Of a stretch of 64,000 nt of DNA, positions 16,684 to 26,477 are shown piece by piece. The DNA lies in assembly GCF_003515685.1 (NCBI RefSeq), contig NZ_QWEG01000002.1, positions 310,001 through 374,000 on the forward strand. Direction: 5' to 3'. Within the stretch, counting starts at the first letter, position 1; each line of letters begins with the position of its first letter. Made by a program: the position numbers and the translations under genes. Under the pieces are notes generated by a model. The model had not been told where the DNA came from. It ran no database searches and worked only from the letters and a program-made list of their open reading frames with translations. The stretch comes from Neobacillus notoginsengisoli. GTDB taxonomy: Bacteria > Bacillota > Bacilli > Bacillales > Cytobacillaceae.

Positions 16684-18498
16684 CTACTCTGTCAAATCAG
16701 AAATTTGATTGCCCGAAATGGTTAACCCTTTTATCGCCCCGGTTCCGGATTCAGTTTTGGTTATGCCCCTTTTTCCTCCTGAAATTTCATTATTCCTGAT
16801 TTCAATATTTTCCATGAGGCGATCATTTGCAATAATCTCAACACCCGAAGCATTTTTTACAATATTGTTTTTCATTTTTACATTCCGGGTTATTCCTTTA
16901 ATAAAGAGTGCGTACCCGGCAAAATCCAAAAATGTATTATCGAGAACCACCAGGCCATCGATTCGCTTGTTATCATAAAAGTTATAGTCAGTAAAAATAC
17001 CATACTCAAAATTTTTAAATTGATTATTTGAAATGGTTGTATTCGATATATCTGTTTCTGATGCAAAAAAACGGACCCCCGAATGTCCCGATCCTCGAAA
17101 ACGGTTCCGCATGATTGTTGTATCCTGGGCTCCCGCGGTAATGTGTATCCCATTTTCTTTCGTAGAAATATCATTGTCAAAAATGCGAGTTCTTTTTGAC
17201 AAGACTCCCCACGTTCCTTCAATTGTGACTCCTCTTTCGGAATCAATCTCATTATTATGGATTTTTAGGTCTTCATTTTTGATCCAAACAAATATGGCCC
17301 CAACCTTAAACAGATTATCGTGGACCTTTCCGTTTTTTGTTTCCATCACAAGGAATTGGCCAGCCGGACAATATATATCGTTATTGTAAAAATCAACATC
17401 ATGAAAGAAATTGCCTTCCCCCTGCCCGCCTTCCAGTTGGACACAATAACCTTCAGTATTCGAGCTAAAGATGTTATCCCAAATCTTCGCATTATAGAAA
17501 GACATTTCTTCCCAAGGTTCAAAATGAAGAGCAGGGCGCCCGGCCTTTGAAGTACTGACATTATTGAAAATTTGCAGATTGTTAACTTGTTCAAGAACGA
17601 TATTTGAACGCCGGTTATTTTCTAATATATTATTTGAAATAATCACATGATCGCTTGTTTCAGTCGATCCTGAAATGGAAATCCCATCTCCAACCGCATT
17701 GATCATCCTGTTATTATCAATCAAGATATTCTTGCTGTCCCACGCAAAAACCCCGTGCATATGTTCTATGCCTTTCGGATGTTTTTTCGCATTGCCATCA
17801 AAGGTGATATTCTGGATCTTCACATTACTGACACTTTCCAGATTCACCAAGCGGGTAAAATCATCCGGTGCCCGTTTGGATAATTTAAGTAGGACTGAGT
17901 CACGGCTTTCTCCCACCAAGTTGACGTTCGACTTTAAGAATAGTGGGTGTAAACTATATGTTCCTTTTGGCACATATACTTCCCCGCCGCCTTTTTTTGC
18001 CACAGCGTCGATTGCCTCCTGAAAGGCATTCGTATCATCACGCTTCCCGTTTCCAGATGCCCCATAGTCTTTGACATTCACTTGTAAGGATGTCCAATTG
18101 ACTGCTATCGGTATCGTCTTAGCCACATCTTCGTATGTTACTGTAAGGGTCGCAAAACCTGGCACCTCGGCAAAAATACCTCCACTTTTGTCCACAGTTG
18201 CAACTCTTTCGTTGGATGTTGAATAACGGCTTTCCTTTGTCACATTTTTTTCAGATCCATCCGGGTAATGAGCAGTTACAGACGGCCGAATCGTTTGCCC
18301 TTTATTTAGGTTGTAACTAGGTGCATCCATCGTTAAAAAGACACGGGAAGTCCCAGAATGGCGTTTGTCTGGAGAAAGATTGATTGTACTCAAAAAATCC
18401 TGTTTTTTATTCCCAATAGAGTGAATGTAGTCCTTAAAAACAATTGTAAGCGTTAGTAATATAAATAAAAAAAGGATGATTTGATGCTTACTGGGCAA
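16684..18498 (-). CDS. Membrane-anchored right-handed beta-helix protein (pectate lyase-like) with Ig-like domain
   Basis: A 604-residue extracytoplasmic protein. One N-terminal helix (about 7-25) anchors or exports it. About 55-145 resembles a bacterial Ig-like (BIG2) domain (STSNERVATVDKSGGIFAEVPGFATLTVTYED). From about 148 on comes the Pectate_lyase_3 start NVKDYGASGNGKRDDTNAFQEAID followed by many parallel beta-helix repeats (ISNN, IFNN, IRNNEISG). Such proteins cleave, epimerise or bind polysaccharide. The site within the eps locus suggests action on the locus's own polymer. The start is TTG 18498 because AAAGGAGG lies 7 bases upstream; the upstream ATG would put that site inside the gene. 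Confidence 0.82.
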   Translation of the reverse strand: MPSKHQIILFLFILLTLTIVFKDYIHSIGNKKQDFLSTINLSPDKRHSGTSRVFLTMDAPSYNLNKGQTIRPSVTAHYPDGSEKNVTKESRYSTSNERVATVDKSGGIFAEVPGFATLTVTYEDVAKTIPIAVNWTSLQVNVKDYGASGNGKRDDTNAFQEAIDAVAKKGGGEVYVPKGTYSLHPLFLKSNVNLVGESRDSVLLKLSKRAPDDFTRLVNLESVSNVKIQNITFDGNAKKHPKGIEHMHGVFAWDSKNILIDNNRMINAVGDGISISGSTETSDHVIISNNILENNRRSNIVLEQVNNLQIFNNVSTSKAGRPALHFEPWEEMSFYNAKIWDNIFSSNTEGYCVQLEGGQGEGNFFHDVDFYNNDIYCPAGQFLVMETKNGKVHDNLFKVGAIFVWIKNEDLKIHNNEIDSERGVTIEGTWGVLSKRTRIFDNDISTKENGIHITAGAQDTTIMRNRFRGSGHSGVRFFASETDISNTTISNNQFKNFEYGIFTDYNFYDNKRIDGLVVLDNTFLDFAGYALFIKGITRNVKMKNNIVKNASGVEIIANDRLMENIEIRNNEISGGKRGITKTESGTGAIKGLTISGNQISDLTE

Positions 18499-18604
18499 TA
18501 TCCTGCCTCCTTTATACAATGACTGTTAAAGTTAACGGATTTTCCCGTAATCATTCGTTAGCAGCAGGCCCACTTAAAGCTTAACGTATGAATTGACGGT
18601 TGAA

Positions 18605-19777
18605 TCACCCTGATAAACGGAGTGAGTTTACTTTAATTGAATGGCTTATGCAGTTTATGACTCTCATCTGTTGTTCTTTTGCCATTGATGACCCAGAAGG
18701 AAGGCAAATCCCCTTTTGAAACAATTCTTCTGCGACATGATGGCATTCGCTATGAGGATAATAGGAAGTATCTTTAAACAGCGGCTGTAAATGAAGCGGT
18801 TTCCATAAATACCTTGCTTCAATATTCTCTTCATTCAACACCTCTAACAATGCCTTATTAGAAATACCAGCTGTCTTTTCATCAATCAATAACGTCGTCA
18901 GCCAGCGGTTAGAGCGGCTGTTTTCCAGTTCATTCATAAATGTAATACCAGGCAGTCCGGATAAATGCATCACGTATTCGTTAAATATGGAGCGTCTGGC
19001 CCCTACCCTGTCCTCCAGAACTTGTAATTGGGCCCTGCCAACGCCCGCCAGGATATTACTCATCCGATAATTATATCCAATCGCACTGTGTTGGTAATAG
19101 GGAGCAGCGTCCTTCGCTTGTGTAGCGAGGAAGCGGGCTTTATTCATCGCACCCTCGTCATTGGACACTAACATTCCGCCACCAGACGTCGTGATAATTT
19201 TATTGCCATTAAACGAATAGATGCCAAAAGCTCCTAATGTACCGCTCGCTTTTCCTTGATAAGTGGACCCGAGCGATTCTGCGGCATCCTCAATAACCTG
19301 AACGTCATATTCGCTGCACAATCGAAGGATTTCGTCCATTTTTGCATTTTGCCCATATAGATGAACGACAATGACCGCTTTTGGGAAATTTCCTTCTTGC
19401 TCTGCCTCCTTTAAAGCCCTTTCCAATGCCTGAGGGGACATATTCCAGGTTTCGGGTTCGGAATCAATAAATACAGGTTCGGCACCTTGATAAAGTATTG
19501 GGTTCGCACTCGCCACGAAAGTAAATGTTGAACAAAAGACCCGGTCCCCAGGGCCAACCTCCAATAATTGCAGAGCTAAATGAATTGCTGCGGTCCCCGA
19601 ACTTACTGCGGCAGCGGCATTCACTCCAAGGTAGGAGGAAATTTCCCTTTCAAAAGCATCAACGTTTGGACCTAATGGTGCAATCCAGTTCGAATCAAAT
19701 GCACTGTCGATATAAACTTGCTCCTCTCCACTCATATGCGGTGGAGAGAGATAGATTTTTTCTTTATGATTCTCCAT
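18605..19777 (-). CDS. epsN: UDP-4-keto amino-sugar aminotransferase, DegT/DnrJ family
   Basis: A 390-residue fold I PLP aminotransferase. The N-terminus KIYLSPPHMSGEEQVYIDSAFDSNWIAPLGP matches B. subtilis EpsN closely. The PLP lysine is in SFNGNKIITTSGGG, and EDAAESLGS carries the ring-stacking Asp. EpsN makes a 4-amino-4,6-dideoxy sugar from the 4-keto product of EpsC, so the two act in sequence toward a bacillosamine-like residue. ATG 19777 has GGAGGG about 7 bases upstream. It follows epsL; the acetyltransferase gene epsM that lies between them in B. subtilis is not found here. Confidence 0.92.
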   Translation of the reverse strand: MENHKEKIYLSPPHMSGEEQVYIDSAFDSNWIAPLGPNVDAFEREISSYLGVNAAAAVSSGTAAIHLALQLLEVGPGDRVFCSTFTFVASANPILYQGAEPVFIDSEPETWNMSPQALERALKEAEQEGNFPKAVIVVHLYGQNAKMDEILRLCSEYDVQVIEDAAESLGSTYQGKASGTLGAFGIYSFNGNKIITTSGGGMLVSNDEGAMNKARFLATQAKDAAPYYQHSAIGYNYRMSNILAGVGRAQLQVLEDRVGARRSIFNEYVMHLSGLPGITFMNELENSRSNRWLTTLLIDEKTAGISNKALLEVLNEENIEARYLWKPLHLQPLFKDTSYYPHSECHHVAEELFQKGICLPSGSSMAKEQQMRVINCISHSIKVNSLRLSG

Positions 19778-19880
19778 TTTACAGCCCTCCGTTAATGTAT
19801 AAGGAAACAAAAAAACTATCGACCAGTGACGATATCGATAGTTGTTTAGAAAATGAAATGGCTGCGCTACTCATACGATG

Positions 19881-20483
19881 CTAGCTGCTTATTTTAGAAT
19901 TCCCCTGAAAGTCTGGCATGGTTACATGGTTTTGATTACTTATTCCCTCTGAAATGAGTACCTTCTTCATGGTCAGAAATAAAATTTTTAAATCCAAATA
20001 AAAACTTTGATTCTGGACGTACCAAACATCCAACTTAAACTTTTCTTCCCATGTCAAAGCATTTCTGCCATTTACTTGCGCCCAACCGGTTATCCCTGGT
20101 TTTACTAAATGGCGTTTGGCCTGTTCTTCACTATATAATGACAAATATTCAGAGAGTAAGGGCCTTGGACCAATTAAACTCATCTCACCCTTGATTACGT
20201 TAATAAGCTGTGGGAACTCATCAAGGCTAAAACTTCTGACCATTTTGCCAAAAGATGTTAACCTTTCTTGATCCGGTAATAACCTTCCTTGCTGATCTCG
20301 CTCATCCGTCATTGTACGAAATTTATAAAGCTGAAAGATTTCCCCATTTAACCCAGGGCGTTCTTGTTTAAATAGGATTGGCGACCCTAGTTTTATCCTT
20401 ATCAATACGGCAGTCAACAAAATGAACGGGAAAAACAAAATAAGACCCAAAATGGATAATACCAGGTCTACTAATCTTTTCAT
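19881..20483 (-). CDS. epsL: Initiating sugar-phosphate transferase (bacterial sugar transferase family)
   Basis: A 200-residue protein with one N-terminal membrane hairpin (about 5-30) and the PglC/WcaJ catalytic part: [51 protein letters not shown] and [14 protein letters not shown]. It transfers a sugar 1-phosphate to undecaprenyl phosphate and so starts the repeat unit on the inner membrane face. Its short length and neighbour epsN match the B. subtilis EpsL that uses an aminated dideoxy sugar. ATG 20483 has GAGG 7 bases upstream. The gene follows rmlB by 28 bases. Confidence 0.93.
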   Translation of the reverse strand: MKRLVDLVLSILGLILFFPFILLTAVLIRIKLGSPILFKQERPGLNGEIFQLYKFRTMTDERDQQGRLLPDQERLTSFGKMVRSFSLDEFPQLINVIKGEMSLIGPRPLLSEYLSLYSEEQAKRHLVKPGITGWAQVNGRNALTWEEKFKLDVWYVQNQSFYLDLKILFLTMKKVLISEGISNQNHVTMPDFQGNSKISS

Positions 20484-20511
20484 TTTACACCTCATGTATT
20501 ACGTTTTCGGG

Positions 20512-21543
20512 TTACCCATTTTTCAATGAGACGTATTGTTTGCTGAAATAATGTTCGTACTCTCCATTTAATATGCCTTCCCACCATTGTTTATTCTCAA
20601 GATACCAAAGAATTGTCTGGCCAATTCCATTTTCGAACGTATAGGCCGGTTTCCAGCCTAATTCCGCCAATTTAGCCGGGTTAATCGCGTAACGCTTATC
20701 GTGGCCTAAACGATCAGGAACAAATTCTATAAAACCTTCTGATTTACCTAGAATCGCCATGATCATTTTGACAATCTCTAGATTTGACAGCTCATTATAT
20801 CCGCCTACATTATAAATTTCTCCATTCCCGCCCTCATGCAGAATAAGGTCTATTGCGCTACAATGGTCCGATACATGCAGCCAATCCCGAATATTCTTGC
20901 CGTCGCCATAGATGGGAACCTTTTCATTCGTAAGAAGACGTGAAATGGTTAGAGGTATCAGCTTCTCTGGAAATTGATATGGTCCATAGTTATTGGAACA
21001 ACGCGTTATATTCATCGGCAGCCCATACGTTTCATAGTAAGCCCTGACCAGTAAATCGGATGAAGCTTTACTTGCACTATAAGGACTATTTGGTTGGAGC
21101 GGCGTGTCTTCAGTAAAAAATGTGTTTGGGTCGAAATCCAATTCCCCATATACTTCATCAGTAGACACATGGATAAATTTACTCAAACCAATACGTTTTG
21201 AAGCTTCCAGCAAGACTTGTGTCCCTAATACATTCGTCCGGACAAATACTCCCGGGTCGGTAATTGAACGGTCCACATGGCTTTCAGCGGCAAAATGGAC
21301 GACATAATCAAACCGCTCCTTATCAAAAAGCGGGATCATCGTGTCAGGGTCGGCAATATCCGCTTTTATAAAGAAGTAGTTGTCTCTGCTTTCAATATTC
21401 CGGTGCTTCGTTAAGTCACCAGCGTACGTTAATAAATCAAGATTATAAATATCATATGCAGGGTACTTGTTCACCATGTATTGAACAAAATTCCCTCCTA
21501 TAAAACCAGCTCCGCCAGTTACAAGGATTTTTTTCCGAGCCAT
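20512..21543 (-). CDS. rmlB: dTDP-glucose 4,6-dehydratase
   Basis: A 343-residue short-chain dehydrogenase-type enzyme. The Rossmann motif GGAGFIGGNF is at the N-terminus; VHFAAESHVDRSI, STDEVYGEL, and the catalytic YSASK with PNSPYSASKA all fit RmlB, as does NNYGPYQFPEKLIP. It turns dTDP-glucose to dTDP-4-keto-6-deoxyglucose. No rmlC or rmlD is in the window, so the product is probably not rhamnose; the aminotransferase at 22534-23688 is a better next step. ATG 21543 has AAGGTGA upstream. Gene order rmlA-rmlB-epsL is tightly spaced. Confidence 0.95.
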   Translation of the reverse strand: MARKKILVTGGAGFIGGNFVQYMVNKYPAYDIYNLDLLTYAGDLTKHRNIESRDNYFFIKADIADPDTMIPLFDKERFDYVVHFAAESHVDRSITDPGVFVRTNVLGTQVLLEASKRIGLSKFIHVSTDEVYGELDFDPNTFFTEDTPLQPNSPYSASKASSDLLVRAYYETYGLPMNITRCSNNYGPYQFPEKLIPLTISRLLTNEKVPIYGDGKNIRDWLHVSDHCSAIDLILHEGGNGEIYNVGGYNELSNLEIVKMIMAILGKSEGFIEFVPDRLGHDKRYAINPAKLAELGWKPAYTFENGIGQTILWYLENKQWWEGILNGEYEHYFSKQYVSLKNG

Positions 21544-21591
21544 TTTTTCACCTTCTTTAAGTACTGTCAACACGATACCTTAACCATTTTT

Positions 21592-22491
21592 TTATTGGGC
21601 TTCGACTAAATTGTTTTCAAATGCAGCTTGATTAGCTAAACTCAACAGGTATTTCCCATACTCAGTTTTACGCAAAGGTTTTGCCAACTCTATTAATCTT
21701 TCCATGCAAATATATCCTTTTCGGAATGCAATTTCTTCTAAACATGCGACCTTTAAGCTTTGGCGCCTTTCAACGATTTCTATAAAAGTCGATGCTTCGA
21801 GCAATGATTCATGTGTCCCCGTATCCAGCCAGGCAAATCCCCTGCCCAATAACTCAACCTTAAGTTTTCCCCTTCGCAAATATTCTTCATTAATAGACGT
21901 AATTTCGAGTTCGCCGCGAGCAGACGGTTTAACAGATTTAGCAATTTCGACTACATCATTGTCATAAAAATAAAGGCCAGTGACAGCGAATGATGACTTC
22001 GGATTTAACGGTTTTTCTTCTATTGAAATAGCCTTGCCCATTTCATCAAACTCCACGACCCCGAAACGTTCAGGATCTTTCACATTATATCCAAACACTG
22101 TCGCACCTTCAGATCGTTTTGCCACACGTTCTAATATTTTGGTAAACCCTTGGCCATAGAAAATATTATCGCCTAAAATCATTGCAACGGAATCTTCACC
22201 AATGAAATCTTCGCCAATTAAAAAAGCCTGGGCTAAACCGTCCGGGCTTGGTTGTTCTCTATACTCAAGGGTGATGCCGAATTGCGAGCCATTGCCTAAC
22301 AAAGATTCAAACCTTTTTGTATCCTCCGGAGTTGAAATAATTAAGATGTCTTTTATGCCAGCAAGCATTAAAGTCGAAAGAGGATAATAAATCATTGGCT
22401 TATCATACACTGGCAACAACTGTTTGCTCGTAACCATGGTTAACGGATAAAGTCTCGTTCCATTTCCTCCTGCCAGGATAATCCCCTTCAC
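21592..22491 (-). CDS. rmlA: Glucose-1-phosphate thymidylyltransferase
   Basis: A 299-residue nucleotidyltransferase. [18 protein letters not shown] is the family signature, followed by [47 protein letters not shown] and [20 protein letters not shown]. It makes dTDP-glucose from glucose 1-phosphate and dTTP. The start is GTG 22491, with GGGAG about 8 bases upstream. It lies between the second sugar aminotransferase and rmlB, so the three genes form a dTDP-4-amino-4,6-dideoxyglucose pathway. Confidence 0.96.
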   Translation of the reverse strand: MKGIILAGGNGTRLYPLTMVTSKQLLPVYDKPMIYYPLSTLMLAGIKDILIISTPEDTKRFESLLGNGSQFGITLEYREQPSPDGLAQAFLIGEDFIGEDSVAMILGDNIFYGQGFTKILERVAKRSEGATVFGYNVKDPERFGVVEFDEMGKAISIEEKPLNPKSSFAVTGLYFYDNDVVEIAKSVKPSARGELEITSINEEYLRRGKLKVELLGRGFAWLDTGTHESLLEASTFIEIVERRQSLKVACLEEIAFRKGYICMERLIELAKPLRKTEYGKYLLSLANQAAFENNLVEAQ

Positions 22492-22533
22492 TTGTTAAAC
22501 TCCCTTCTTATACAGGTTTTTTGATGGAATTTA

Positions 22534-23688
22534 TTAAAGTATTAATTCGTTCTCCCTCTTATCGGAAAATAAAAAATGATCCCGTTCTCTGGGATCACCT
22601 TCAATGATCATCTGACAAATTCGATCAACATCTTCAATTGGTAAATCTGGATAAAGGGGCAGTGTTAAAACTCTTTCAGCTATATAATTAGCAACCGGTG
22701 TTTCACCAGGCTCAAACCGATCTTGATAACAATCAAGGCTATTTGTTAACGGATAAAAGTATTTCCGGGCATGAATATGATGTTCCTTTAATAATGCATA
22801 CACTTCATCACGGCTCATTTTATAATCCTCGAACAACACTGGGAAATAAGCGTAATTGCTTTTCACACCTTTCTGTCGCTGAACCAGCTTAATCCCTTTT
22901 ACATCCTTGAGGTTTTCAAGGTATCTTTCCGCGACTGCCTTTCTTCTCAAGATTTCCCGATTGATGTTACGTAGATTACAAATCCCCATGGCTGCCTGAA
23001 ATTCATTCATCTTGGCATTCCCACCAATAATGTCAACCGACTCCGGTCCCGTTATCCCAAAATTCTTGATTTCATTCAGCGTTTTTCTTAGATTGGATTC
23101 CCGATACGTTACCGCTCCGCCCTCAATGGTGTGAAAAACTTTTGTAGCGTGAAAACTAAACATTGAAGCATCCCCAAAGTTGGCAACTCCCTCACCATCT
23201 ACCGTAACTCCGAAAGCATGGGCCGCATCATAAATCACCTTGAGATGATATTTTTTTGCGATTGTTTCAATCTCCCGGACATTGCAAATATTCCCATACA
23301 CATGAACTGGCAGAATCGCAGATGTTTTTTCAGTTATTAACGGTTCAAGTTTACTGACATCGATTGTGTAATCTTCTGCATGAATGTCGCAAAAAACGGG
23401 GGTCAAACCGTTCCTTACAATCGCATGGGTTGTAGAAGCAAACGTAAAGGGAGTCGTAATAACTTCACCGGTTAGATTAAAAGCAGCAACCGTACTTTCC
23501 AATGCAAGATGGCCATTCGTAAACAGAGTCACATTTGGAGTATTTAAATAGTGTGCTAACTGTGATTCCAATTGTTTGTGTTTGTCCCCCATATTTGTCA
23601 GCCAGCGGCTTTCCCATATATCTTTAATTTCCGCAACATACTCCTCAAAAGAAGGCATAGAGGATTGGGTTACTTGGATAGGCTTCAT
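22534..23688 (-). CDS. dTDP-4-keto-6-deoxyglucose aminotransferase (VioA-like, DegT family)
   Basis: A 384-residue PLP aminotransferase. MPSFEEYVAEIKDIWESRWLTNMG is the VioA/DesI-type N-terminus; VIYDAAHAFGV carries the stacking Asp, and SFHATKVFHTIEGGAV the PLP lysine. It is clearly different from the EpsN-type enzyme in the same locus. With rmlA and rmlB just downstream, the likely product is dTDP-4-amino-4,6-dideoxyglucose (viosamine, Qui4N). No dedicated acetyltransferase follows; instead an ATP-grasp ligase is the next gene upstream, which suggests the free amino group is acylated by another route. Specific substrate is inferred from context. Confidence 0.85.
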   Translation of the reverse strand: MKPIQVTQSSMPSFEEYVAEIKDIWESRWLTNMGDKHKQLESQLAHYLNTPNVTLFTNGHLALESTVAAFNLTGEVITTPFTFASTTHAIVRNGLTPVFCDIHAEDYTIDVSKLEPLITEKTSAILPVHVYGNICNVREIETIAKKYHLKVIYDAAHAFGVTVDGEGVANFGDASMFSFHATKVFHTIEGGAVTYRESNLRKTLNEIKNFGITGPESVDIIGGNAKMNEFQAAMGICNLRNINREILRRKAVAERYLENLKDVKGIKLVQRQKGVKSNYAYFPVLFEDYKMSRDEVYALLKEHHIHARKYFYPLTNSLDCYQDRFEPGETPVANYIAERVLTLPLYPDLPIEDVDRICQMIIEGDPRERDHFLFSDKRENELIL

Positions 23689-23818
23689 GATTCAACCCCA
23701 ATTCATATAATATGCTCCATTAAAAAAACGACTAAAATCCGATTGAAGAATTTACAGTCGCCCTATATACGTCTTCTAAACTAAACAAATTATTTTCCAA
23801 CTTTTGAGATTCCCCGAA

Positions 23819-24853
23819 TTAGGTTGTTTTAGCAATTTCATATTTTTTTAAATGAATAACATTAATATCCTTATGTCCGATAACCCCATATTTTTCTTCA
23901 ATCAAAGACTTTGAAGCTGCTTCTCCCCGGATCCACTTTACAATCGCTAATGGTAGGTTTACTCCTGCCATATGGCTAAAAGGATATCCACCACCGAACC
24001 TGGCGTTCATTTCTAAAATAAACGGAGTATCATTACTCATGAAAACATCAATGTCTAAGTTAGCAATATGCTGAAGCCGTTCACTTATTGATTTACCCAG
24101 CGATTTTAAAATGGGGTAATCCACTGTCTCTGCACAGTCAGTCTCTCCTGAACGCATGGAAAACTTTTTCTTTACAATCGTGTTTTGATATCGGGCATTC
24201 AGGTCATTAATAACATCCAGGCCATACTCTTGGCCCATAAGTTTTTCTTGTATTAACACACTAGTAACCAGGCTTCCATTCGCCATATATTTTAAGTAGC
24301 TGTTTTTAATATTTGAAATGGTTTTGTTAAATAAAACCTTTAGCTCCAACTCGGTTTCCGCTTCAAAAACACCTATAGACCCCATCCCCCAACGTGGCTT
24401 TATGATGACTGGAAAGTGAATTTCATTATTCCTTAATGCATGAAGGACGTCAGTCAATGAATGATAAGTCTTCGGGACGTTGAAGCCATTTTTCTTTAAA
24501 AAATAATAAGTTTCTAGTTTATCATTACAAATGTTTATCACAGACTCACAAGAGACGATGACACGAGTTCCAACTTCCTCAAATAACGATTTATTTGCCG
24601 ATAAAATAGGCAAATCAATATCAAACAGTGATATAATCGCATCAATCTTTTTCTCTATACAATAGTTTAATAAAAATGGTATATAATTCTCTTCATATAT
24701 AAAGGGGGTTATCGTAGAATGGTCCGCGTAAGAAAAAGCTGGTGTTACATCGGAACTATTGGATACATGTATTTCACCCTTTTCCCCCAACGCTTCTTTA
24801 AAATAGGTTATTAGGTAACTTCGCCTGCCCACAGAAGTAAGGAGTATATTCAT
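23819..24853 (-). CDS. ATP-grasp carboxylate-amine ligase family protein (copy 2)
   Basis: A 344-residue paralogue of the ligase at 11911-12870: it starts MNILLTSVGRRSYLITYF, has FPVIIKPRWGMGSIGVFEAE for ATP binding, KKFSMRSGETDCAE (the first copy has KRKISMRSGETDKS), and LEMNARFGGGYPFSHMAG for metal binding. It should form an amide or ester between a carboxylate and an amine. It sits between the flippase and the VioA-like aminotransferase, so a natural guess is that it acylates the 4-amino group of Qui4N with an amino acid. That is inference. AAAGGA lies about 9 bases before the ATG. Confidence 0.83.
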   Translation of the reverse strand: MNILLTSVGRRSYLITYFKEALGEKGEIHVSNSSDVTPAFSYADHSTITPFIYEENYIPFLLNYCIEKKIDAIISLFDIDLPILSANKSLFEEVGTRVIVSCESVINICNDKLETYYFLKKNGFNVPKTYHSLTDVLHALRNNEIHFPVIIKPRWGMGSIGVFEAETELELKVLFNKTISNIKNSYLKYMANGSLVTSVLIQEKLMGQEYGLDVINDLNARYQNTIVKKKFSMRSGETDCAETVDYPILKSLGKSISERLQHIANLDIDVFMSNDTPFILEMNARFGGGYPFSHMAGVNLPLAIVKWIRGEAASKSLIEEKYGVIGHKDINVIHLKKYEIAKTT

Positions 24854-24995
24854 GTGAACATCCTTTCAAAATTGGTTTAATTGATCAAAAATAGGTGTTT
24901 TTTGACTATTGTTTGTTTCAGTCCGCTCACCGGTATCATCCGTTGGTGAAAAATTAGCAAGGTACATCTTTTCCCAAGAACATGTTAGTCCACAC

Positions 24996-26477
24996 TTACA
25001 TTCTCCCTAGTCTAATTTTACTAACTCGTTTTTTTTCTTTTAAAAACTCTTTACCTGTTAATTGTAAATATGTAAAACATTCATTCTTATAAATAATGGC
25101 TAAACCAATATATACAATAATGCCAACAGTTATTTGAAGCATTACTGTAAGGAGCAAGGGAACCCCAAAAAATTGTATACTATATACACAAGCCCCCATA
25201 ATGAGTGAATGAATAAGTGAAGGTATAATATCTTTCCATTGCTCGAGAAAACTATAATTCAGCAACTTTAAATTTGGGTAAGCATTTATAAAACTGGAAA
25301 TGATGCCTCCTGCCAAGACACCTAACGCCAAAGCATACACACCAAAGGGAATGGTAATAATCAGGATGATAACCCCAACTATTTTCTTAATAATTTCCAA
25401 TTTCAAAAAGATATCGCTTCTTCCTAACGCGTTAATAGCCTGCAAATTAGCCGTATGGATTGGCCATAAAGCATATGATGCACAGAAAATTTGCAGGAAT
25501 GGAACAGCAGGAAGCCATTTTTCTGTAAGTAATATTTTCACTAGCGGTTCCGCAATAACAGCCAGACCCACCATCATTGGAAAAATGATAAAAGAGCTTG
25601 TTACAATCGATCTCCGCATCATACTTTTCACTTTAGGTCTGTCGTCTTGATTCAACGCTAAGGCTGGCAGCATGACAGATTGAATGGACCCATTTATGTT
25701 GATTATAATTACACTTGGAAACTGCTCGCCTCTATTATAAAAACCGAGCATTGCCGGGCTAAACAATTTCCCTATCATGAGACCTCTTAAATTGTTGTAC
25801 AATGTATCAATCAATCCAGAGACCAGTATTTTCCAGCCAAATGAAAATAATCGTTTTACCTTATTTAATGAAAACAGTAGTTTAGGCCTCCAGTTTACTA
25901 CCATCCACAAAATGATGGTAATGACTAACTGATTGGTCAAGTGCTGCCCAATCAATGCCCATATACCAAAACCAGTATATGCCATTACGATACCGACTGG
26001 CCCAGAAATCATAATTGCACCTAGACTGCTGAAGAACAGTTTTTTAAATTCCATGTTTCTCTGGACAATGACATTCTGAATTGAATTAAAAGCGCCAAAA
26101 AACAAAGATAATGACAAAACCCTTAACAAGATTATTAATTGGGGGTCTTCAAATAATAAACCTAAAAACGGAGCAGTAAAAAATAGAGCAAAATATAGAA
26201 TACTGGAAAGGACTAAGTTTAAGTAAAATACAGAATAAAGATCAACTTCATCAGCATCTTTCTTTTGAATCAATGCGGTATTAAAGCCACCTTGTACAAG
26301 AACCCCAGAAATTGTAATAAAAATTGCAATAAGCGTCAGTTTTCCGAATTCCTCCGGACTCAGTATACGAGCTAACACAATGGATACGACAAATTGTATT
26401 CCTTGTACCCCACCTCGTTCCATGAACTTCCAAAACAAAGAAGAAATGATTTTGGACTTTGTCACTTCTGTGTTCAT
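24996..26477 (-). CDS. Lipid-linked oligosaccharide flippase (MOP superfamily, WzxC/TuaB type)
   Basis: A 493-residue membrane protein with about 12-14 hydrophobic helices. The N-terminal pattern SSLFWKFMERGGVQGIQFVVSIVLARILSPEEFG and NTALIQKKDADE is typical of the polysaccharide transport branch that includes WzxC and TuaB. It should move undecaprenyl-linked repeat units to the outer face of the membrane. It overlaps the upstream glycosyltransferase stop by 4 bases (26474-26477). A 142-bp gap separates it from the ATP-grasp gene downstream. Confidence 0.9.
   Translation of the reverse strand: MNTEVTKSKIISSLFWKFMERGGVQGIQFVVSIVLARILSPEEFGKLTLIAIFITISGVLVQGGFNTALIQKKDADEVDLYSVFYLNLVLSSILYFALFFTAPFLGLLFEDPQLIILLRVLSLSLFFGAFNSIQNVIVQRNMEFKKLFFSSLGAIMISGPVGIVMAYTGFGIWALIGQHLTNQLVITIILWMVVNWRPKLLFSLNKVKRLFSFGWKILVSGLIDTLYNNLRGLMIGKLFSPAMLGFYNRGEQFPSVIIININGSIQSVMLPALALNQDDRPKVKSMMRRSIVTSSFIIFPMMVGLAVIAEPLVKILLTEKWLPAVPFLQIFCASYALWPIHTANLQAINALGRSDIFLKLEIIKKIVGVIILIITIPFGVYALALGVLAGGIISSFINAYPNLKLLNYSFLEQWKDIIPSLIHSLIMGACVYSIQFFGVPLLLTVMLQITVGIIVYIGLAIIYKNECFTYLQLTGKEFLKEKKRVSKIRLGRM

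Noticed and set aside
20512-22491. dTDP-rhamnose pathway
   Set aside because: Only rmlA and rmlB are present; rmlC and rmlD are missing and a 4-aminotransferase is adjacent, so a 4-amino sugar is more likely.
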